Origin: JAKPAM01 sp047601745
GTDB lineage: Bacteria; Pseudomonadota; Gammaproteobacteria; Burkholderiales; Burkholderiaceae_E
Assembly (NCBI GenBank): GCA_047601745.1
Contig: JASGIS010000001.1
Span: 434,001-498,000, forward strand
Direction of reading: 5' to 3'
Length of the DNA: 64,000 nucleotides
Positions within the stretch are counted from its first letter, which is position 1. Each line of letters opens with the position of its first letter. Below are positions 13,132 through 22,541 of the stretch, piece by piece. The position numbers and the translations under genes are program-made. The notes below the pieces were generated by a model. The model searched no databases and had not been told where the DNA came from. It worked only from the letters and a program-made list of their open reading frames with translations.

Positions 13132-13962
13132 TCAGCGGTCGGTGCCCGGCGCCTGCTGCGCGCGGCCGCGGGCGCGCACGGCCTCGCGCCGCCGCTCGAT
13201 GTCGGCGCGGTCGAGCCGGCTCGCCCATTCGCGCGACGCCTCTCGTTCGGTGCGCATCGCCTGGCCGAAATCCTGCGCGAACCCGTCGTCGATCAGGCGC
13301 TTGTAGCGGACCAGCATCTCGGGGATCACCGACAGCATCGCTTCGGCGCAGGCCAGCGCTTCGGGCAGCAGGCGGTCCGGCTCGACGACACGGTTGACGA
13401 GCCCCCAGTCGCTGGCCGTGCGGGCATCGAGGAAGTTGCCGGTCAACGCCAGCTCCTTCGCGCGATACAGGCCGATGACGCGGCTCAGCTTCTGCGACAG
13501 ACCCCAGCCCGGGATCACGCCGACCCGTGCGTGCGTATCGGCGAAACGCGCGTTCGACGACGCGATCAGCACGTCGCAGCACAGCGCCAGCTCGAAGCCG
13601 CCGGTGATCGCGACGCCGTTGATCGCGCCGATCACCGGACCGGGGAACGCGGCGATCGCGGCGACGATGTCGAGCGAACCGTCGTCGGACCCCAGCGGCG
13701 ACTCGCCTTCGCCGGAGCCGAGCTCCTTCAGGTCCAGGCCCGCGCAGAACGCCGCGCCGGCCCCGGTCAGGATGACGACGCGAGCGTGCGGATCGGCGGC
13801 GAGCAGCCAGAACGCGTCGACCAGCGCCGAGCGCAGCGCCCGCGACAGCGCGTTCATCGCGCGCGGCCGGTTCAGCGTCACCTGGACGCAGCCGGGCAGC
13901 GGCCGGTCGATCCGCAGCAGCGGTTCTCCGGTCGCCGGGTCAAGGGGTGGGCTCGTGCTCAT
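13132..13962 (-). CDS. Enoyl-CoA hydratase/isomerase family protein
   Basis: The 276-residue crotonase-fold protein has the oxyanion-hole segments AAFCAGLDLKELG (about 90-102) and AINGVAITGGFELALCCD (about 130-147). The first catalytic glutamate is kept in GGFELA. The place of the second hydratase glutamate falls in ADTHARVGVIPGWG, where it appears to be His (position judged by eye). A subset of family members carry the ADTHARxG form, and their true activity is unsettled. A basic C-terminal helix (REASREWASRLDRADIERRR) ends the protein. It heads a likely operon with the thioesterase and perhaps the CDF gene. Confidence 0.85.
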   Translation of the reverse strand: MSTSPPLDPATGEPLLRIDRPLPGCVQVTLNRPRAMNALSRALRSALVDAFWLLAADPHARVVILTGAGAAFCAGLDLKELGSGEGESPLGSDDGSLDIVAAIAAFPGPVIGAINGVAITGGFELALCCDVLIASSNARFADTHARVGVIPGWGLSQKLSRVIGLYRAKELALTGNFLDARTASDWGLVNRVVEPDRLLPEALACAEAMLSVIPEMLVRYKRLIDDGFAQDFGQAMRTEREASREWASRLDRADIERRREAVRARGRAQQAPGTDR

Positions 13963-14195
13963 CGTGGCTCCTGGTCGGGATTCGGGGGTCCGTCGGCCGG
14001 CCGCAGACGAATCGGCCGCCCGGCGGGCGCAGGGTCGAGATTATCGCGTGAGCCACGGTGATCCGACGCGAGTTCGCCGGGCGAACCGGCCGCCCGGCGG
14101 CGGTCAGTCGTGCGAATGCCACGCCGCGCCCGACACCCGGCTATCATCGCCACCACCCCGGCGCGCCCGCTGCCCTGGCCGGGAGGAGACCCATC

Positions 14196-15173
14196 GTGCT
14201 GATCAACTGCGTCGTCTACTCCCACGGCCGCCGCGTCCGTGACATCCCGGTCGAAGGCATCCCCGAGGCGCTCGCCGACCCGGACAACTTCCTGTGGGTC
14301 GCGCTGCGCGACCCGCCGCCCGACGAGGTGCTGCGGATGCAGACCGTGCTCGACCTGCCGTCGCTGGCCGTCGAGGACGTGCTGCACGGCGGCCAGCGGC
14401 CGAAGATCGAGGAATACGACGATCTGCTGTTCGTGATCCTGCGCCTGATCGAGTCCCGCGACCGCACGCTGCGCGAGGGTGAGCTGTACGTGTTCGTCGG
14501 CCCGCGCTTCACGCTGTCGATCCGCACGCGCTGCGAGCAGAACATGCTGGGCGTGCGCGCACGCGCCGAGCGCGAGCCCGAGCTGCTGCAGCTGGGGCCC
14601 GGCTACGTGCTGTACGCGCTGACCGACTCCGTCGTGGACCGCTACTTTCCGGTCATCGACGAGCTCGAGACCGAACTCGAGGTACTCGAGGAACGCATCT
14701 TCAGCAGCCCGGCGGGCGCGCAGATCGTCCAGGACCTGTATTCGCTGAAGCAGCGGGTCACGCAGTTGCGGCACGCGATCTCGCCGCTGATCGAGGCGAT
14801 GAACCGCCTCAACGGCGGCCGCGTGCCGGCGGTCACCAGCGGACTGCAGGAGTACTTCCGCGACGTGCACGACCACCTGTACCGGATCCTCGAATCGCTG
14901 GACGCGGTGCGCGACAGCATCGCGATGGCGATGCAGGTGAACCTGTCGCTGATCACCACCGAACAGAGCGAGATCAACAAGCGGCTGGCCGCTTATGCCG
15001 CGATCTTCGCGGTGATGACGACGCTGGCCGGCATCTGGGGCATGAACTTCGAGCACATGCCCGAGCTGCGCTGGACCTACGGCTATCCGATCGCGCTGGT
15101 GCTGATGATCGGCATCGCGATCGTGCTGTGGTGGCAATTCCGCAAGGCCGGCTGGCTGGGCAAGCCGCGCTGA
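14196..15173 (+). CDS. corA: CorA family magnesium/cobalt transporter
   Basis: This is a 325-residue pentameric channel for Mg2+ (also Co2+ and Ni2+). I start at GTG 14196, eight bases after GGGAGGAG; an upstream ATG in frame at 14058 has no ribosome site and adds an odd proline-rich leader. The large N-terminal cytoplasmic domain and long stalk helix (residues about 150-255, with coiled-coil character) precede two C-terminal membrane segments. The first ends in the universal pore motif GIWGMNFEHMPEL (about 279-291). The basic tail WWQFRKAGWLGKPR matches the family. The gene is single and convergent with the hydratase gene at 15181. Confidence 0.93.
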   Translation: MLINCVVYSHGRRVRDIPVEGIPEALADPDNFLWVALRDPPPDEVLRMQTVLDLPSLAVEDVLHGGQRPKIEEYDDLLFVILRLIESRDRTLREGELYVFVGPRFTLSIRTRCEQNMLGVRARAEREPELLQLGPGYVLYALTDSVVDRYFPVIDELETELEVLEERIFSSPAGAQIVQDLYSLKQRVTQLRHAISPLIEAMNRLNGGRVPAVTSGLQEYFRDVHDHLYRILESLDAVRDSIAMAMQVNLSLITTEQSEINKRLAAYAAIFAVMTTLAGIWGMNFEHMPELRWTYGYPIALVLMIGIAIVLWWQFRKAGWLGKPR

Positions 15174-15180
15174 CCCCCAT

Positions 15181-15951
15181 TCAGCGCGATTTGCCGCGCT
15201 GGAAAGCCGCCATGAAACGCTGCGGCTCGCCGGTCGTGAACGCGCGGCCGAACTGCGCCACGGTGGCGTCGATCGCGTCGTCGAGCGTCGTGTCCTCCCA
15301 GTGCCGGATCAGCGCCTTCTGCTGGCGCAGCGCCGCGGGCCCGAGTTCCGCCAGCGCGCCGGCCGTCTCGGCGACGATCGCGTCGAGCTGGCCGATGGCG
15401 GCCAGCGGATGGACGAGCCCCCACTGCTCGGCCGTCGCCGCGTCGATCAGTTCGCCGGTCAGCAGCATCCAGCTCGTGCGCGCCTGGCCGATCAGCCGCG
15501 GCATCATCGCGGCGTGGATCACCGACGGAATCCCGACCTTGACCTCGGGCATGCCGAAGCGGGCATTGCGATCGGCGATGCGCAGATCGCAGGCCAGCGC
15601 GACCTCGAGACCGCCGCCTAGCGTATAGCCGGCCAGCCGGGCGATCGTCGGCATCGGCATGTCGCGCACCGCGTCGCACAAGCCGCGCAGCCGGCTGATG
15701 AACTGCTCGGCGCCCGGCGGATCGAGCGCCGCCATCTCGTTGATGTCGGCGCCGCCGATGAACGCCTTGTCGCCGCTGCCGCGCAGCACGAGCACGCGCA
15801 ACGCCGGATCACCGGCCAGGCGCCGCAGCGCCTCGGTCAGGTCGAGAATGACCGGCGACGAGAGCAGGTTGAGCGGCCGGGCATTGACGATCGTCAAGGT
15901 TCCGACCCCCCGTTCGTCGATGACGGTAAGGGAATGAGGGGTTTCGAGCAT
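15181..15951 (-). CDS. Enoyl-CoA hydratase
   Basis: This 256-residue crotonase should hydrate 2-enoyl-CoA to 3-hydroxyacyl-CoA. It has the oxyanion-hole segment AFIGGADINEMAAL (about 62-75) and GYTLGGGLEVALACDLRIAD (about 106-125). Both hydratase glutamates are present, in GGGLEVA and FGMPEVKVGIPS, in contrast to the hydratase at 13132. Helix HAAMMPRLIGQARTSWMLLT follows. It lies 67 bases from, and diverges from, a Bug receptor gene, so the two share a promoter region. Paralogue count in such genomes is high, so the physiological substrate cannot be set from sequence. Confidence 0.9.
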   Translation of the reverse strand: MLETPHSLTVIDERGVGTLTIVNARPLNLLSSPVILDLTEALRRLAGDPALRVLVLRGSGDKAFIGGADINEMAALDPPGAEQFISRLRGLCDAVRDMPMPTIARLAGYTLGGGLEVALACDLRIADRNARFGMPEVKVGIPSVIHAAMMPRLIGQARTSWMLLTGELIDAATAEQWGLVHPLAAIGQLDAIVAETAGALAELGPAALRQQKALIRHWEDTTLDDAIDATVAQFGRAFTTGEPQRFMAAFQRGKSR

Positions 15952-16018
15952 AAGTTGGCACCAGGATGGCGGGGGTCGCGTGGCACAGTATCGTACTCGA
16001 CCGCTACAAGGAGACACG

Positions 16019-17056
16019 ATGCCATCCCTCGTCAGCCAACCCCTGACCGGCCCGCAACGGCGGCCGATGCTGAAAGCGGCCTTGCGCGGGCTGCTGGCCG
16101 GCGCCGCCGCGTCGATGCTGGGCCTGGCCGCCGGCGCCGCCCACGCGCAGGCGTTCCCCGAGAAACCCATTACCCTGGTCGTGCCGTTCGCCGCGGGCGG
16201 CCCCACCGACGTGGTCGCGCGCACGCTGGCCGTGTCGATGTCGCGCACGCTCGGCCAGAGCGTGATGGTCGAGAACAAGACCGGCGCCGGCGGCACGATC
16301 GCCGCGGCCCACGTGGCCCGGTCCGCCCCCAACGGCTACACGCTGCTGATCCATCACAACGGCATGGCGACCGCGCCGACGCTCTATCGCAAGCTCGCTT
16401 ACGACCCGTTGACCGATTTCGAGTACGTCGGCCAGGTCGTCGACGTGCCGATGACGATGCTGGGCCGCAAGGACCTGCCGCCGCAGAACCTCACCGAACT
16501 GGTCGCCTACGTCAAATCCAACAAGGACAAGATCAACCTGGCCAATGCCGGCCTCGGCGCGGTGTCGCACCTGTGCGGCATGCTGTTCCAGCAGGCGGTC
16601 GGCACCGAACTGACGACGGTGCCGTTCCAGGGGACGGCGCCGGCGATGACGGCGCTGATGGGCGGCCAGGTCGACCTGCTGTGCGACCAGACGACGCAGA
16701 CGCTGCCGCAGATCAAGGCCGACCGCGTCAAGCTCTACGGCGTGACGACGACGCAGCGCATCCCGGCGCTGCCCGATACGCCGACGCTGGACGAGAACGG
16801 GCTCAAGGGTTTCCAGATGGTCGTCTGGCACGGCATCTACGCGCCCAAGGGGACGCCGCCGGACGTGCTCGCCAAGCTGACCGCCGCGCTGCAGACGGCG
16901 CTGAAGGATCCCGCCGTCGCGCAGCGGATCGCCGACCTGGGCGCCGTCATCGTGCCCGAGGCCAAGCAGACGCCGGCGGGCCTGCACGACTGGCTCAAGG
17001 CCGAGATCGACCGGCTCGGCCCGCTGATCCGCAAGGCCGGCGTCTACGCCGACTGA
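16019..17056 (+). CDS. Bug/TctC-type periplasmic substrate-binding protein
   Basis: This 345-residue tripartite tricarboxylate receptor of the Bordetella-uptake-gene family starts at ATG 16019 after AAGGAGA. A signal peptide occupies residues 1 to about 44, ending in AAHAQA. The mature part begins FPEKPITLVVPFAAGGPTD, the hallmark first strand and binding loop. It continues with ENKTGAGGTIAA, the second loop PFQGTAPAMTALMGGQVDLL, and the C-terminal helix pair. The family binds carboxylates (citrate-like, aromatic or amino-acid acids) in the periplasm. No TctA/TctB membrane partners are in the window, so it may act as an orphan sensor or with distant transporters. It diverges from the hydratase at 15181. 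Confidence 0.92.
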   Translation: MPSLVSQPLTGPQRRPMLKAALRGLLAGAAASMLGLAAGAAHAQAFPEKPITLVVPFAAGGPTDVVARTLAVSMSRTLGQSVMVENKTGAGGTIAAAHVARSAPNGYTLLIHHNGMATAPTLYRKLAYDPLTDFEYVGQVVDVPMTMLGRKDLPPQNLTELVAYVKSNKDKINLANAGLGAVSHLCGMLFQQAVGTELTTVPFQGTAPAMTALMGGQVDLLCDQTTQTLPQIKADRVKLYGVTTTQRIPALPDTPTLDENGLKGFQMVVWHGIYAPKGTPPDVLAKLTAALQTALKDPAVAQRIADLGAVIVPEAKQTPAGLHDWLKAEIDRLGPLIRKAGVYAD

Positions 17057-17108
17057 CGACCGGCGATGCGCCACCGGCCCGTCGACGGGAACGACCCCCG
17101 GCGGACCG

Positions 17109-17192
17109 GTGCGGTGTGCGGTGTGCGGTGTGCGGTGTGCGGTGTGCGGTGTGCCGTGTGCCGTGTGCCGTGTGCCGTGTGCCGTGTGCCGT
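17109..17192 (+). repeat. Twelve-unit heptamer array, (GTGCGGT)6(GTGCCGT)6
   Basis: Six perfect copies of GTGCGGT (17109-17150) are followed without a gap by six perfect copies of GTGCCGT (17151-17192), 84 bp in all. The two halves differ by one base per unit. The array ends exactly at the base before the stop codon of the dehydratase gene on the other strand and fills the space between two convergent genes. Perfect units suggest recent expansion and a likely variable-number locus. Confidence 0.97.
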
Positions 17193-19094
17193 TCAGTGAT
17201 TGTCGCGCGGCACGCCGAACGTCGCGTCGAGCTTCTGGAAGCGCACCGCGAAGTCCAGGCAGGCGCCGTCCTGCAACTGCCCGACGTAGCGCCGGTGCAG
17301 CGTCTGCCACGGCGTCTGGTCGACCAGTTCGGGCGGCCGCCACGCGGCGCGGCGCGCGGCCAGTTCGTCGGCCGGGATCAGCATGTCGGCGGTGCGCCGC
17401 TTCAGGTCGATGCGCACGCGGTCGCCGGTGCGCAGCAGCGCCAGGCCGCCGCCGATCGCCGCCTCGGGCGACGCGTTGAGGATCGACGGGCTGCCCGAGG
17501 TACCCGACTGGCGCCCGTCGCCGACGCAGGGCAGCAGCGTGATGCCCTGCCTGACCAGTTCATCGGGCGGCAGCATGTTGACGACCTCGGCGCCGCCCGG
17601 GTAACCGACCGGCCCGACGCCGCGAATGAACAGAATCGACTCGGCGTCGATGCCGAGCGAGGGATCGTTGATCCGCTGGTGATAGTCCTCGGGCCCCTCG
17701 AACACGATCGCCGTGCCCTCGAACGCCAGCGGATCGGTGGGGTTCTCGAGATAACGGCGGCGAAACTCGGGCGTGATCACCGAGGTCTTCATCACCGCCG
17801 ACTCGAACAGGTTGCCCGACAGCACCGCGAACCCGGCCTCGGGCAGTAGCGGCGCTTCATAAGCGCGGATGACGTCGCGGTTGCCGGTCACCGTGTCGCG
17901 ATAACATTCGCCGACCGTCCTGCCCGACACGTTGAGCGCGTCGGCGTTCAGGCGGCCGGCGCGCAGCAGTTCGTGCATGACCGCCGGCACGCCGCCGGCG
18001 CGATGGAATTCCTCGCCCAGGTACTGGCCGGCGGGCATGCAGTTGACCAGCAGCGGCACGTCATAGCCGATCCGATCCCAATCGGCGATCGACAGGTCGA
18101 CGCCGACGTGGCGCGCGATCGCCGTCACGTGCGGCGGGCAGTTGGTCGAGGCGCCGAGCGCGCTGGCCGCGACGATCGCGTTCTCGAACGCCTCGCGCGT
18201 CATGATCCGCGACGGCCGCAGGTCCTCGCGCACCATCTCGACGATGCGCCGGCCCGTGCGATACGCGATCTGCGCACGCTCGCGGTAAGGGCCCGGGATC
18301 GCCGCGCAGCCGGGCAGCGACATGCCCAGCGCCTCGGCCATGCTGTTCATCGACAGCGCCGTGCCCATCGTGTTGCAGTGGCCGACCGACGGGGCCGACG
18401 AGGCCACCATCTCGAGGAAGTCGTCGTAGTCGATGCGGCCGGCCGCCAGCTCCTGGCGCGCGAACCAGACGACGGTGCCGGAGCCGGCCAAGCCGTTGTT
18501 GTAGTAGCCGTTGAGCATCGGCCCGCCGGAAAGCACGATCGCCGGCAGGTCGACGGTAGCGGCCCCCATCAGCATCGCCGGCGTCGTCTTGTCGCAGCCG
18601 GTGGTCAGCACGACGCCGTCGATCGGGTAGCCGTACAGCAGCTCGACCAGTCCCAGATAGGCGAGATTGCGATCCAGCGCCGCGGTGGGCCGCTTGCCGG
18701 TCTCCTGGATCGGATGGACCGGAAATTCGAACGGGATCCCGCCGGCGTCGCGGATGCCGTCGCGCACGCGCTGCGCGAGCTCGATGTGGTGACGGTTGCA
18801 CGGCGACAGGTCGCTGCCGGTCTGCGCGATGCCGATGATCGGCTTGCCGCTGTGCTTGAGCTCGTCGAGCGTCAGGCCGAAATTCAGGTAGCGCTCGAGA
18901 TACAGCGCGGTCATGCCCGGATTGCCGGGGTTGTCGAACCATTGCCGCGAGCGCAGGCCCGGCCGCGGCGGCGCCGCTTCGTCGCCGCCCGGCGGCCCGG
19001 CTTTGGCGCCGTGCGGCGATGCGGCATCGGCACCGGCCGTCGCCGCGGGACTGATCGACGGGACCGGCGGACCGGAACGGGAATCGGACGACAT
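17193..19094 (-). CDS. IlvD/EDD family dehydratase, sugar-acid type
   Basis: This large (about 633-residue) iron-sulfur dehydratase removes water from a polyhydroxy acid, either dihydroxy-acid or aldonic acid. After a disordered Ala/Gly/Pro-rich N-terminus of about 50 residues comes RSRQWFDNPGNPGMTALYLE, the start typical of arabonate/xylonate-type members rather than housekeeping IlvD. Cluster cysteines are in SDLSPCNRHH, TTGCDKTTP and VGHCNTMGT. The C-terminal swivelling domain has VGDGRQSGTSGSPSILNASP. The usual substrates would be L-arabonate, D-xylonate or related acids. I used the ATG at 19092; an ATG at 19137 would add 15 residues. No aldonate partner genes are adjacent. Confidence 0.85.
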   Translation of the reverse strand: MSSDSRSGPPVPSISPAATAGADAASPHGAKAGPPGGDEAAPPRPGLRSRQWFDNPGNPGMTALYLERYLNFGLTLDELKHSGKPIIGIAQTGSDLSPCNRHHIELAQRVRDGIRDAGGIPFEFPVHPIQETGKRPTAALDRNLAYLGLVELLYGYPIDGVVLTTGCDKTTPAMLMGAATVDLPAIVLSGGPMLNGYYNNGLAGSGTVVWFARQELAAGRIDYDDFLEMVASSAPSVGHCNTMGTALSMNSMAEALGMSLPGCAAIPGPYRERAQIAYRTGRRIVEMVREDLRPSRIMTREAFENAIVAASALGASTNCPPHVTAIARHVGVDLSIADWDRIGYDVPLLVNCMPAGQYLGEEFHRAGGVPAVMHELLRAGRLNADALNVSGRTVGECYRDTVTGNRDVIRAYEAPLLPEAGFAVLSGNLFESAVMKTSVITPEFRRRYLENPTDPLAFEGTAIVFEGPEDYHQRINDPSLGIDAESILFIRGVGPVGYPGGAEVVNMLPPDELVRQGITLLPCVGDGRQSGTSGSPSILNASPEAAIGGGLALLRTGDRVRIDLKRRTADMLIPADELAARRAAWRPPELVDQTPWQTLHRRYVGQLQDGACLDFAVRFQKLDATFGVPRDNH

Positions 19095-19202
19095 GTGAGC
19101 AGGCCAGGCTTGGGGGAAATCGACGGCCGAGTGTAGCAATCGCCCCCCGGCGAATCGGGTACGCTACGGCGATTATGGACTGAGTGATCGGACTCGGCTC
19201 AA

Positions 19203-20507
19203 TTGGACAGTCTACCGTTGTGGGTCCAGGCGCTGGCCCTGGTCTGCCTGCTGGCGCTGTCGGCGTTCTTCTCGATCGCCGAGACCAGCATGATGGCGCT
19301 GAACCGCTATCGGCTCGGCCATCTGGTCCGCCAGGGCGTGCGCGGCGCGCGTCTCGCCGCCAAGCTGCTGGGCCGCACCGAGAAGCTGCTCGGCGCCGTC
19401 CTGCTGGGCAACAACCTGGTCAACACCGCGCTGACGGCGATCGTCACGTCGCTGGCGATCCGCCAGTTCGGCAACGACGACAAGGTGCTGCTGATCGCGA
19501 CCGCGGTCGTGGCCTTCCTGATCATCGTGTTCTGCGAGATCACGCCGAAGGTGATCGGCGCGACCTATCCGGAGCGCATCGCGCTGCCGTCGAGCTTCGT
19601 GCTCGACGTGGTGACGCGGGTCGCGTCGCCGGCGATCTGGTTCGTCAACCTGATCAGCGGCCGCCTGCTGAAGCTGATGGGCGTGCGCACCAACGACCCC
19701 GACGCCGGCGCGCTGTCGCTCGAGGAACTGCGCACGATCGTGCTCGAATCCGGCGCGTTCATGCCGGACAAACACCGCTCGATCCTGCTGAACCTGTTCG
19801 ACCTGAACCACATCACCGTCGACGACGTGATGACCCCGCGCCACCGGATCGAGGCGCTGGACGTCAACACCGACGAACGCGGCATCCGCGAGCAGCTCAC
19901 CACCTGCTTCCACAACAAGCTGCCGGTGTTCGAGGGCGAGATCAACCAGGTGATCGGAATCCTGCACGTGCGGCGCGCGCTGAGCCTGCTGCAACGCGAC
20001 AGCTTCACCGCCGACGACCTGCGCGAGCTGCTGGCCGAACCGTACTTCCTGCCCAGCGGCACCCCGGTGTTCACGCAGTTGCAGTTCTTCCAGGAGAACC
20101 GCCAGCGGCTGGGCCTGATCGTCGACGAATACGGCGAGGTGCTGGGCCTGGTCACGCTCGAGGACATCATCGAGGAGATCATCGGCGAGTTCACGACCTC
20201 GACGCCCGGCGGCGGCACCCAGCGCGGCTGGGGCGACGACGGCGAGGTGGTCGTCGACGGGACGACGACGCTGCGCGAGCTGAACCGGCGCTTCGATACC
20301 CGGCTGCCGCTGGACGGCCCGCGCACGATCGGCGGGCTGATCATCGAGCGCCTGCAGGACCTGCCCGACGGCAACGTCAGCGTGCGCTTCGGCCACGTCG
20401 CCGCCGAAGTCATGCAGATGAAGGGTCCGACGATCCGCAGCGTGCGCCTGCGCCGGCTCGGCCCGCCGCCGGGCGACGATGGCCGGTCCGGCGCTCCGGA
20501 CGGCTGA
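19203..20507 (+). CDS. CNNM/CorC-HlyC family membrane protein with CBS domains
   Basis: This is a 434-residue protein of the hemolysin C/CorC group, linked to magnesium or cobalt export. A TTG start at 19203 is used, because there is no in-frame ATG and a stop lies 16 bases upstream. Residues 1-190 form the DUF21 membrane domain with SAFFSIAETSMMALNRYR and NNLVNTALTA. Two CBS domains follow (about 205-330), with the DDVMTPRHRIEALDV and LIVDEYGEVLGLVTLEDIIE signatures. The C-terminal CorC_HlyC domain (about 345-420) contains GTTTLRELNRRFD. In related bacteria this gene precedes pilB, as here, and the pair is a conserved neighbour set. Confidence 0.9.
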   Translation: MDSLPLWVQALALVCLLALSAFFSIAETSMMALNRYRLGHLVRQGVRGARLAAKLLGRTEKLLGAVLLGNNLVNTALTAIVTSLAIRQFGNDDKVLLIATAVVAFLIIVFCEITPKVIGATYPERIALPSSFVLDVVTRVASPAIWFVNLISGRLLKLMGVRTNDPDAGALSLEELRTIVLESGAFMPDKHRSILLNLFDLNHITVDDVMTPRHRIEALDVNTDERGIREQLTTCFHNKLPVFEGEINQVIGILHVRRALSLLQRDSFTADDLRELLAEPYFLPSGTPVFTQLQFFQENRQRLGLIVDEYGEVLGLVTLEDIIEEIIGEFTTSTPGGGTQRGWGDDGEVVVDGTTTLRELNRRFDTRLPLDGPRTIGGLIIERLQDLPDGNVSVRFGHVAAEVMQMKGPTIRSVRLRRLGPPPGDDGRSGAPDG

Positions 20508-20605
20508 ACGACCCGACGGTCCGACGAACCCGGACGGCTGACCGGCCCGCCGATCCCCGGAGCCGAACGGCGCGACGGCTGAACGGCCCCGGCGTTCCGG
20601 ACGGC
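20494..20605 (+). repeat. Degenerate repeats of the gene-end sequence upstream of pilB
   Basis: Variants of GGACGGCTGAACGG, which in the first copy contains the stop codon of the CorC-like gene, recur about three more times at intervals of roughly 20-45 bases. The copies are imperfect. The stretch up to 20698 contains no gene. Confidence 0.5.
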
Positions 20606-20698
20606 CGGCCGTCACCCGGGCCATCCCCCCGGGCGTCGCGCCGATCGCACGAATCGCTGGCCGTTCGGTGACGCGGATCGACCATCGATCCCACCCGG

Positions 20699-22522
20699 AT
20701 GGGTGCCGTCGCGACGCCTTCGCCGGACGGGCCCATGATGGCGCGACCATCCGAGGGATTCCCGCCCGTCGACGCCCGCGCCATGTCCTCCGTTCCGCCT
20801 CCGAACAGTGCGCCCGCCGGTGATCAGGTCACGATCGCCGGGCTGGGGCGCGCGCTGGTCCAGCACCGCCTGCTGCGTCTGGACGAGGTGCTGGCGATCC
20901 AGCGCAAGGCCAACAAGGACGGCACGCTGTTCATCGACGAGCTGATCGGCGGCTCGAGCGGGCTCGACGCGCCGGCCGTCGCCAAGTTCGCCGCCGAGGC
21001 GTTCGGCCACCCGATGATGGACCTGAACGCGATCGATCCGGCGATGCTGCCGGCCGATCTGATCGACCGCAAGCTGGCGATGCAGTCGCGGGTCGTCGCG
21101 CTCGCGCGCCGCGGCAACCGGCTGTCGCTGGCCGTCTCCGATCCGGCCGACCTGCAGGCGCTGGACCGGATCAAGTTCCAGGCCGAAGCATCGATCGACC
21201 CGATCGTCGTCGAGCACGACAAGCTGGTTCGCCTGGTCGAGAAGCTCGGCAAGTCGACCGGCGACCAGATGCAGGACATGCTCGGCGACGACGTGCTGGA
21301 CGTCGAGGTCGCCAGCGACGAACCGTCGCCGGCGCTGCAGGATCAGGCCGACGTCGACGATGCGCCGATCGTCAAGTTCCTGCAGAAGGTGCTGATGGAC
21401 GCGATCAACGCCGGCGCGTCGGACATCCACTTCGAACCGTACGAGAAGTTCTACCGGATCCGGCTGCGGATCGACGGCGAGCTGCGCGAGTTCGTCCAGC
21501 CGCCGCTGGCGATCAAGGAGAAGCTGGCGTCGCGGATCAAGGTGATCTCGCGGCTGGACATCTCCGAGAAGCGGGTGCCGCAGGACGGCCGGATGAAGCT
21601 CGTGCTGTCGGCCGGGCGCGCGATCGACTTCCGGGTCTCGACGCTGCCGACGCTGTTCGGCGAGAAGATCGTGATGCGGATCCTGGATCCGTCGTCGGCC
21701 AGGCTGGGGATCGACGCGCTGGGCTACGACCCGGACCAGAAGGAAGCGCTGATGTCGGCGATCAGCCGTCCGTACGGGATGGTGCTGGTCACCGGCCCGA
21801 CCGGCTCGGGCAAGACCGTGTCGCTGTACACGTGCCTGAACATCCTGAACAAGCCGGGCGTGAACATCGCCACCGCCGAGGATCCGGCCGAGATCAACCT
21901 GCCCGGCATCAACCAGGTCAACGTCAACGACAAGGCCGGGCTGACGTTCGCGGCCGCGCTCAAGGCCTTCCTGCGCCAGGATCCGGACGTGATCATGGTC
22001 GGCGAGATCCGCGACCTGGAGACCGCCGACATCGCGATCAAGGCCGCGCAGACCGGCCACATGGTGATGTCCACGCTGCACACCAACGACGCGCCGACGA
22101 CGCTGACGCGGATGATGAACATGGGCGTCGCGCCGTTCAACATCGCCTCGTCGGTGATCATGATCACCGCGCAGCGGCTGGCCCGCCGGCTGTGCAGTTG
22201 CAAGCTGCCGCTGGAGATCGACGAGGACGGCCTGCGCACCGCCGGCTTCACCGACGCGCAGCTCGACGGCTCCTGGCAACCGTTCCGCCCGGTCGGCTGC
22301 GAACGCTGCGGCGGTTCGGGTTACAAGGGGCGGGTCGGCATCTATCAGGTCATGCCGATCACCGAAGAGATGCAGCGGATCATCCTGTCCAACGGCAACG
22401 CGATGCAGATCGCCGCGCAGGCCAAGTTCGAAGGCGTCAAGGATCTGCGCACCTCCGGGCTGCTGAAGGTCATCCAGGGGCACACCTCGATCGAGGAGGT
22501 CCTGGGAGTGACCAACGAATAG
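20699..22522 (+). CDS. pilB: Type IV pilus assembly ATPase PilB
   Basis: This is the hexameric cytoplasmic ATPase (607 aa) that drives pilus extension. The N-terminal MshEN/T2SSE_N domain spans about 45-190. The GspE-type core has DIHFEPYEKFYRIRLRIDGE, Walker A GPTGSGKT (about 365-372), the Asp box, and Walker B with VGEIRDLETADIA, then the His box STLHTNDAPTTLTRM. A C-terminal zinc site is given by CSCKLP and CERCGGSG. Starts at 20735, 20738 or 20783 are also possible, because none has a strong ribosome site. It runs with pilC (19-base gap) and pilD. No major pilin or pilT is in the window. Confidence 0.95.
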   Translation: MGAVATPSPDGPMMARPSEGFPPVDARAMSSVPPPNSAPAGDQVTIAGLGRALVQHRLLRLDEVLAIQRKANKDGTLFIDELIGGSSGLDAPAVAKFAAEAFGHPMMDLNAIDPAMLPADLIDRKLAMQSRVVALARRGNRLSLAVSDPADLQALDRIKFQAEASIDPIVVEHDKLVRLVEKLGKSTGDQMQDMLGDDVLDVEVASDEPSPALQDQADVDDAPIVKFLQKVLMDAINAGASDIHFEPYEKFYRIRLRIDGELREFVQPPLAIKEKLASRIKVISRLDISEKRVPQDGRMKLVLSAGRAIDFRVSTLPTLFGEKIVMRILDPSSARLGIDALGYDPDQKEALMSAISRPYGMVLVTGPTGSGKTVSLYTCLNILNKPGVNIATAEDPAEINLPGINQVNVNDKAGLTFAAALKAFLRQDPDVIMVGEIRDLETADIAIKAAQTGHMVMSTLHTNDAPTTLTRMMNMGVAPFNIASSVIMITAQRLARRLCSCKLPLEIDEDGLRTAGFTDAQLDGSWQPFRPVGCERCGGSGYKGRVGIYQVMPITEEMQRIILSNGNAMQIAAQAKFEGVKDLRTSGLLKVIQGHTSIEEVLGVTNE

Positions 22523-22541
22523 CCAACCGACGAGGTCATAG

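Noticed and set aside
16019..17056. Tripartite transporter operon (TctCBA)
   Set aside because: Only the TctC-type receptor is present. The adjacent genes are a hydratase and a dehydratase, with no TctA or TctB nearby.
17109..17192. CRISPR array
   Set aside because: The units are 7 bp with no spacers and there are no cas genes, so this is a simple tandem repeat.
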